A stretch of DNA of 64,000 nt. Origin: Sclerurus mexicanus (Eukaryota; Chordata; Aves; Passeriformes; Furnariidae). Made by a program: the position numbers and the translations under genes. This document shows positions 58,076 to 64,000 of the stretch, one piece after another. Each line of letters starts with the position of its first letter. The first letter of the stretch is position 1. Location of the stretch: the NCBI GenBank assembly GCA_013396755.1, contig VWZF01004014.1, positions 76,301-140,300 of the forward strand, in the 5' to 3' direction. The notes beneath the pieces are model-generated. The model made no database searches. It was not told the DNA's origin and saw only the letters and a program-made list of their open reading frames with translations.

Positions 58076-61000
58076 GATTCACTGTACATTTCACTGTACA
58101 ACTGTACATTGCCTTTTCCATTTCTCCATGTGAGAATATGTATTCCTGATTCTATTTTACAGAGATGTTGTAAATCAATGACTGTATATTATTCTAAACA
58201 CAGGAAAGCTTGTTAAATGCATAGTAACAACAGTGCATTGCCAAAAGACAACTCAAGAATACAACTCATGTATGGTAAGATTTTATTCTTATTCACAGCT
58301 TCTTAATAAAAATAACCAAGTAGGTAGTAGGGTAGTATCTATCTTTAAAGAGAAAACAAATGAGACAAAGACCATCTGCTTCATTCATCTCTGAATTTCC
58401 TTGGGCTTATCCACATAAGCAAAACCAAAACATTTACATAAAAAATTCTCTTTTTATTTAAAAGTATAATCTCATGGACTTCCTATAAAAAAAGGATTGT
58501 TAAGCATAATGATCCTTTCAGAGTGATTCCAGCAATCATGGAAGACAGTACTTTTCAAAAACTGCTTTGTGAGTGATAAAATAGTCTTAACATGAAACAA
58601 GTCCAGAGAAAAAAACACACCACATATTTTCTGTAGTAAATGGCATTATCTTCAAATCACTAATTATGCTAGTGTTACTTGTTGTAAAACACGAATTGAC
58701 CAAGAAAATATTAAATGACCTGGTCACTGAACTTGTGCAATGTTACAAACAATAACTCCGGTTCCACCATAAATTTTAAACATTCCATAGACCATAATGA
58801 ATGAAGGCCCATATGTGAATACTTGTAAACGACCTGAGGATGTAAACAAACACATGCAGTTTTTTCTACCAGCAATAATGTGACAGAAAGCTACAGGAAA
58901 ATAAATCTAACCTTAAACTTCTCCGCTCTTTTACCAACTGTATCTTTTCCTACTGTAGGAAACATGGTAGTAAGGAAACTCAATGAGAAAGTCTTCAACT
59001 AGTACACAAATTAGCACTCAGACACAGCTTATTTTTACGAGATAAGAGTCACACCAACAGATAGTTCCTGCAATCTGTATATGTAACTTCTCTAGACAGT
59101 GGAAGTACAGGTAAGATGGACTTAAGCAGGAGGAACGTTAAAGTACTAGCAGTTCATCTGATCCACAGCTGAACAGAAAGGTCTTTCCTACTCCTCTTTC
59201 ATATTCCTCAGTCCTCACAGGAGCCACTGTGTTAACAGAACCTCTCTGCCTGTGTATCCTCCATAACCAGGAACAAAAAAGCACCAAGTTAGAAACTGAA
59301 AAAAAAAAACCCACCATAAAGATCATAGAGACAATTCTATGAATTGAGGATGGTAATGCCAAAGAACCACTTAGTTAATTCCCAGCACTCAAGAGTTCTA
59401 CACAAGAAAACTTCTTAGAAAACTGAACAGACACTACTTTGACCCCTGGTAAAGGAAGGCTGTGATGGAATACCTCTCTCCCTAAGTAACAGTTCTAGTT
59501 TACTTACTTTAGTAAGTAAACAGTTTACTTAGTAAAGTAAACAGTTTACTTTAGTAAGTAAACAGACCATAAAGGTATTATCACAGGTTTTTCAACCTCC
59601 ATATTTTTTATCCTTCTCTGCTGAAAAGCTGTTTCATTTCTAAGTCTCTAAGTTTTCTTATTCCCAGAAAGAAGTCTCACAGTGTAAACCAGTTTTCCTC
59701 CATCAAAAATACTCTTTTAAGTTATTATTCTCTCACTGAAAATCCACTGAGGAGGGAGAATACATTTTTCTTCATGTGTATTACCATAGAGATGCATACT
59801 GCAATTCAAGTAGGCTTGTTAAAACTCCTACCCTTGGTGACAGTGTCATGGATCCTAACAAGACATACAATTTTGTGGTACTGAAAGACAGTGTTCTGCA
59901 AGTGGATTGGAGTTACAAACAAATAAAAAGTGCCTACAGCTAGAAGTATGGTATAAATATTTCAGCACTACAGCTAAATATAGATTAAAGGATCTAATCA
60001 GTGTAAGATTCTTTTAACAAAAAAGCTTTCAGCAGGAGAAAATGTAGCAGTAAAACACACAGACCTTACTGCTTTAGCATGCTACAGAACTTAAGATATG
60101 ACAATAAATATATTAAGCGAAGGTATATTGTATTAATAATAGCAGCAATTTTTTTTTTTTTGCCAGTAATAACCCTAAAGCAAAGATCTTCAGTTTACTA
60201 CATACTTGTTGTTGTTTTTCAAATGTCTTTTCATCATTTATACTATGATGTGGTTTTTTTCCTCCCTTTTAACTCAGTGTTGTGATGGAATCAATACAAA
60301 TATGCTCTTAACATATCTGTCTCTGACCTGTGCTTGTTTTAAGCTGTATCATTCATAATGGTGATCGATGGGTAATGCTATTCCTCTTTCTCCACAAAAA
60401 GCACAGAGCATAAAAAGTGCATATATTTTATGCCCAAGGTCAGGATAAAATTAATGGATAAGAGCTAGATAAAATAGAGTTCAAGCTGAATGGGCTGAGT
60501 GCTCTCTACAGGGTACAGCCAAAGCAGGCAGTACAAAGCCCATTACACTCAAATGTTCTTGAAGCACTTCAGAAGTGAAATTGTTTCCACAGGCTAACGC
60601 ATAAAAGTATGAAGCTTTAACTTTTCTGTTTCACAGATAGCCTACAGATATTGGGCAAGTGCTCCTATTCAGGATTTTATTTAGCATATTCCATTTATCA
60701 ATCTTTACCTTAAGCCATAAACCCATTTGGTGTTTATGACTAAAGTTGTACAAGCTATGTTTATTTGTCATTAGTGAACCTTACTTCACAGACTTTTCTG
60801 TTCATTGTCTCCCAAGATCTCTGTCAAGATAACAAGTGAACAATAGAGCCCTTAAAAAACAATCACATACACAAAAAAGCATTACATTTAATACATTAAA
60901 GACTGGAATAAGTATTTAAATATGTAAGTTCTTATTATAAAATATGGTTTAATAATCAAGAAATAATAACATAAAGACTTTTTTTCCTACAAATATGAAT

Positions 61001-63754
61001 TGAAATTTTATTTCAATTCAACCAGAAGACCACGGAAACAGTAGAAGGAATGGCAAAAATAAAACTTTGTTATAGCATTAGGGACTTAGCTACCTAGTAT
61101 TTTCCATCTTTACCGTGGTCATTGTTTCTAACAAAACCCTCCCCTATGTCAAGAAATTTGACCCAGTATTAGAACAGCAAACTGCAAACAGAATACACAC
61201 ATCATTTGAATGAAGTCTGTGGGAAGCTACTAAAGCAGAGGCACATGACAGAGGTTCTTCAGAATTTAATGTATTTGTTTAAAAAGTTACGTAGCCATGC
61301 CATGTGCGTTTATTAAAAATATTGTCCTGTGGTTTTAGCTGAACATGTTTCAGATACAGCACGGAGCACCAGAATACATAACACAGAACTTTGGAAAGAA
61401 GCTGAATTAGAATACGGACCTATTTTCCCATAGCCTGTATCAATAGTCCTGTTGCTGCTGGTCCTCTGTTGAAAGTAACTTAGCTTCTAGTGCAAAGATA
61501 GGNCGGGGGAAAAATCCTCAGGAATATACACATGCTGGTTTCAACTAGGAGAGACATAATTTCCTTCACAGTAGATGGCATGGGACTGTGTTTTGGATTT
61601 GTGCTGAAAATAGCGTTGATAATACAGAATTCTTTTTGTTATTGCTGAGCACCACTTGCACATCATCTATGTCTGCTTCTTGTACCATAACACCGGCAAG
61701 AAGACAGGGGAGGTACAAGGAGACACAGTCAGGACAGCTGACCCTATACACAGGTTTTCTCACTTTTACTCTTCTGATTCTCTCACACATCCCACTGGTG
61801 GGAGAATGAGTGAGCAGCTACATGGAACAAAGTTGCTGGCTAGAGTTAAACCGTGACACAACACCCCCAAAACCACAAGCAAATAAACAGGTAAATTCTG
61901 TAAATCTGCAGTGCTCACACTACGGGACACACATATCAAATCCCCAGTATTATGGCGCTGCACCCAAATACATTAGCAGAAAATATGTCCACAGCATTCA
62001 CATAATGCCACTGCTGTTATGTTGGACTGCCCACCTGAAACATGCAACTAATACTATTATATACTTGGTGTTGGGCAGCTGGATATCCAAATGCCTTTAC
62101 GGTACCTAGGCAGAGATGGATTTGTTCTGCCAAAGTGCAGGCTTAAGTTTATCAGACTTGGACCTATATTCATGAACAGGGTTTTATTTTATGGGAAAAT
62201 GTATTTACATGCTGTTTTTTATCAGTTTTTGGTCTGTGCTTTGCCTACTTGCTATGGTAAACTGCAGGGCAAAATGAAAAATGCTAATGATGTACCTGAA
62301 CCTTACTCTTGGAATTCTGCATTCTTTCTGAATCTCTTTAGAATAAGAAATCTGAGGGTCAGAACAAAATTATACACTCATGTTTCTCACTGATGTGAAT
62401 TGGATTCACAGTGTATCTAAGTAATCTGTGCTACTGTTTTTAAATAAAACATTTTCAGAATGCCCCTAAATAATGAAAACCAATTGGAATGACATGAGCT
62501 TCTAGACTGTAATCAGCTGTGCCTACTTTATTTTACAAGGCTATTATTTTGCTACTTTTTATTTATGCCAAGCATGTAATGGTAATTGTTTATTACTGTG
62601 ATTAAATTCCAATGAGTGAAAGCAAGATATTGTATTAGTTGACTTTGGTATTTACATTACTCAAAAAATTTAAACATTCTAATTCTTTAATTTCTAAAGA
62701 TTTATTTTTTCCTGATAAATACTGTAATAACAGTGTCGAGGTGTTCTTCACAATATTATAGCATCATGCTGCGTTCCTCATTGCATAATAATGACCTTCT
62801 TATTTATAACAAAATCAAAAGCATTGAGGCAGCATGTTAGGAAAAATTTAACTTTCCCAGAACAAAAAGTTTTTGCCAAATCCTGTGGGTTTCACTCACT
62901 GCACACAGAATCCAGAAAACCTATTCTTGATCAGTTTTTCATGTGTCAATTCACTTTCACCAGCTAGATATGCAACCTCCAAGGCCAGGTTATAAAACAG
63001 TCATAAGGCAACCATTTCTAAAACAAACAAGGAAACTAAAGAACAAGAAATTAGGAATGTGAATTCAGTCCTTGGTGCAGGCAAGAAAGGCAGGCAGCTC
63101 TGGAGGACTTTCATCTTCAGTGGTATTCCTTCTACAAACAACTCATGCTGAAATAAACATGTGCAAAATTGTAATTTAGAAAGACAGAATTTAAATGCAT
63201 CCAAAGTATGTCAATATACACTAATTTCATAAAAAGAATGTCATTAACAAGAACAGCATAATTTTTTACATTTTCAAGAAATTTAGATGAGAATTATATT
63301 CTATTTTCTTCTTGTTCATTTTTTTTTCATAGTTTGAAGGCATTGTCCTTGTATGAGGACTTTTTACATTGTTAATGTAAGGGCTCATGGCAACATTTTC
63401 ATCAGATTATTCTCTTTTCCCTTTTTCTCTTCTACCAAACTCAACTATCTGTTCCACTCCAGGCTTTGACTGACAGCATCATCCAATAGCTGTTAGAGCT
63501 AATTAATTCCACACATCTTCCTGCACCAGCTTCACTTCAGCAGTTCCCTGCTGTAGCAAATGTAAATGAGGAAGGCAATCTGGAAGTGGAAATACTGTTT
63601 ATACAATATTTCAGATGCAAGAAGTGCCTTATTCAAATAAACAAATTTGTACACATTTTAGCAACTATCCAATCACGACTTAAGTCCCTTGTCTGAACTG
63701 ATTAAAGTAGGATGTCAAATGAGTTCACAATATTTCTAAGTTCTTTTTTGTTAT
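58076..63754 (-). other. Intronic sequence with a palindromic mini-array, no recognised genes
   Basis: About 5.7 kb, AT-rich. It contains the palindrome array at 59498-59563 and one ambiguous base at 61503. The region 61560-62400 has several overlapping open frames up to 100 residues on both strands but no recognisable homology. Confidence 0.6.
59498..59563. repeat. Three tandem palindromes (GTTTACTT...AGTAAAC)
   Basis: Units 59498-59521, 59523-59542 and 59544-59563 each begin GTTTACTT and end GTAAAC, are self-complementary or nearly so, and are separated by single bases. Any unit, or the whole 66 bp, could fold into a hairpin. Confidence 0.92.
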
Positions 63755-64000
63755 CATAGAATCATAGAATGCTAAGGCATTAGAAGGGACCTTAAAGATC
63801 ATTTAATCCAAACCCCCCACCATGGGCAGGGACACCTTCCACTTGTTCAAGGCCTTATCCAGCACAGCCTTGAACACTGCCATGGATAGGGCATCCACAG
63901 CTTCCCTGGGCAACCTGTTCCAGTGTCTCACCACCCTCACAATAATGAGTACTTTCTAATATCATACCTAAATGTCTCCTTTTTCAATTTGTACCCATTA
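63755..64000 (-). mobile_element. CR1 LINE 3' end, continues past the right edge
   Basis: Reverse-strand CR1: the plus strand starts ATCATAGAATCATAGAATGC (complement of the terminal repeat), then AGAAGGGACCTTAAAGATCA, CATGGGCAGGGACACCTTCC and GCAACCTGTTCCAGTGTCTC. This is a well-preserved copy of unknown length, in the sense orientation of PTPRD. Confidence 0.95.

Larger units (their letters stand above)
1..64000 (-). other. PTPRD: PTPRD gene body (partial; both ends outside the window)
   Basis: Twelve minus-strand coding exons with AG/GT boundaries and matching phases spell the middle ectodomain of a LAR-family receptor tyrosine phosphatase: most of Ig2, all of Ig3, FN3-1 to FN3-4 and part of FN3-5. 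PTPRD is favoured over PTPRS and PTPRF because of the microexon peptides ESIGGTPIR and ELRE and the recalled delta-type wording of Ig3 and FN3-4. The family product is a single-pass presynaptic membrane protein whose ectodomain binds postsynaptic adhesion partners and whose cytoplasmic side carries tandem phosphatase domains. Those domains, the signal peptide and Ig1 are not in this window. Rightmost recognised exon is 25939-26127; leftmost is 1173-1199. Confidence 0.95.

Noticed and set aside
61566..62393. Cluster of overlapping open frames up to 100 residues on both strands
   Set aside because: Considered as a possible exon or element, but no motif, codon signature or known repeat could be identified.

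Overview
The window looks like avian nuclear DNA. It has an AT-rich background, several 5'-truncated CR1 LINEs with the typical avian 3' tail (ATTCTATGATTC-like ends), simple-sequence repeats, and the spliced coding exons of one large vertebrate gene. No bacterial or viral gene organisation is present. I recognise the gene from its translated exons as PTPRD, the receptor-type protein tyrosine phosphatase delta of the LAR family. It lies on the minus strand, so transcription runs from high to low coordinates. In birds PTPRD is Z-linked (general knowledge, not visible here); the species cannot be fixed from this sequence.

Gene layout in transcript order (right to left): 64000-26128 is intron, more than 37.8 kb, with no recognised exon. 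Then come the start of Ig2 (26127-25939), microexon A3 'ESI' (24712-24704), microexon A6 'GGTPIR' (23964-23947), the end of Ig2 (22119-22009), microexon B 'ELRE' (20674-20663), Ig3 (18644-18375), FN3-1 plus FN3-2 in one exon (17652-17071), FN3-3 in two exons (8946-8813 and 8080-7936), FN3-4 (4629-4324), the first part of FN3-5 (3320-3127) and a 27-nt exon 'WEYDDTTEH' inside FN3-5 (1199-1173). These 12 exons total 1997 nt and their splice phases join consistently. The signal peptide, Ig1, FN3-6 to FN3-8, the transmembrane segment and the phosphatase domains all lie outside the window. The product is a presynaptic adhesion receptor. Microexons A and B are the known splice switch for its choice of postsynaptic partners, and the exon phases here would also let the FN3-4 to FN3-7 block be skipped.

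Repeats: CR1 LINEs occur at about 10440-10770 (diverged), 13145-13440, 27424-28815 (minus), 30225-31870, 32222-33836 (with a 50-N assembly gap), 42405-43556, 52215-53885 and 63755-64000 (minus, runs off the window). There is a MIR-like SINE near 26575-26815 and an older retroposon tail near 57880-58075. Simple repeats include a very long A/purine tract (23380-23590), an ATCC array (48360-48470) and several TA/CA tracts.

The most interesting signal is the microexon neighbourhood. Four exons of 9, 12, 18 and 27 nt sit within 24 kb. Three have UGC motifs just upstream, two have downstream (U)GCAUG pairs, and one has a strong intronic inverted repeat. I see no wholly new gene system.
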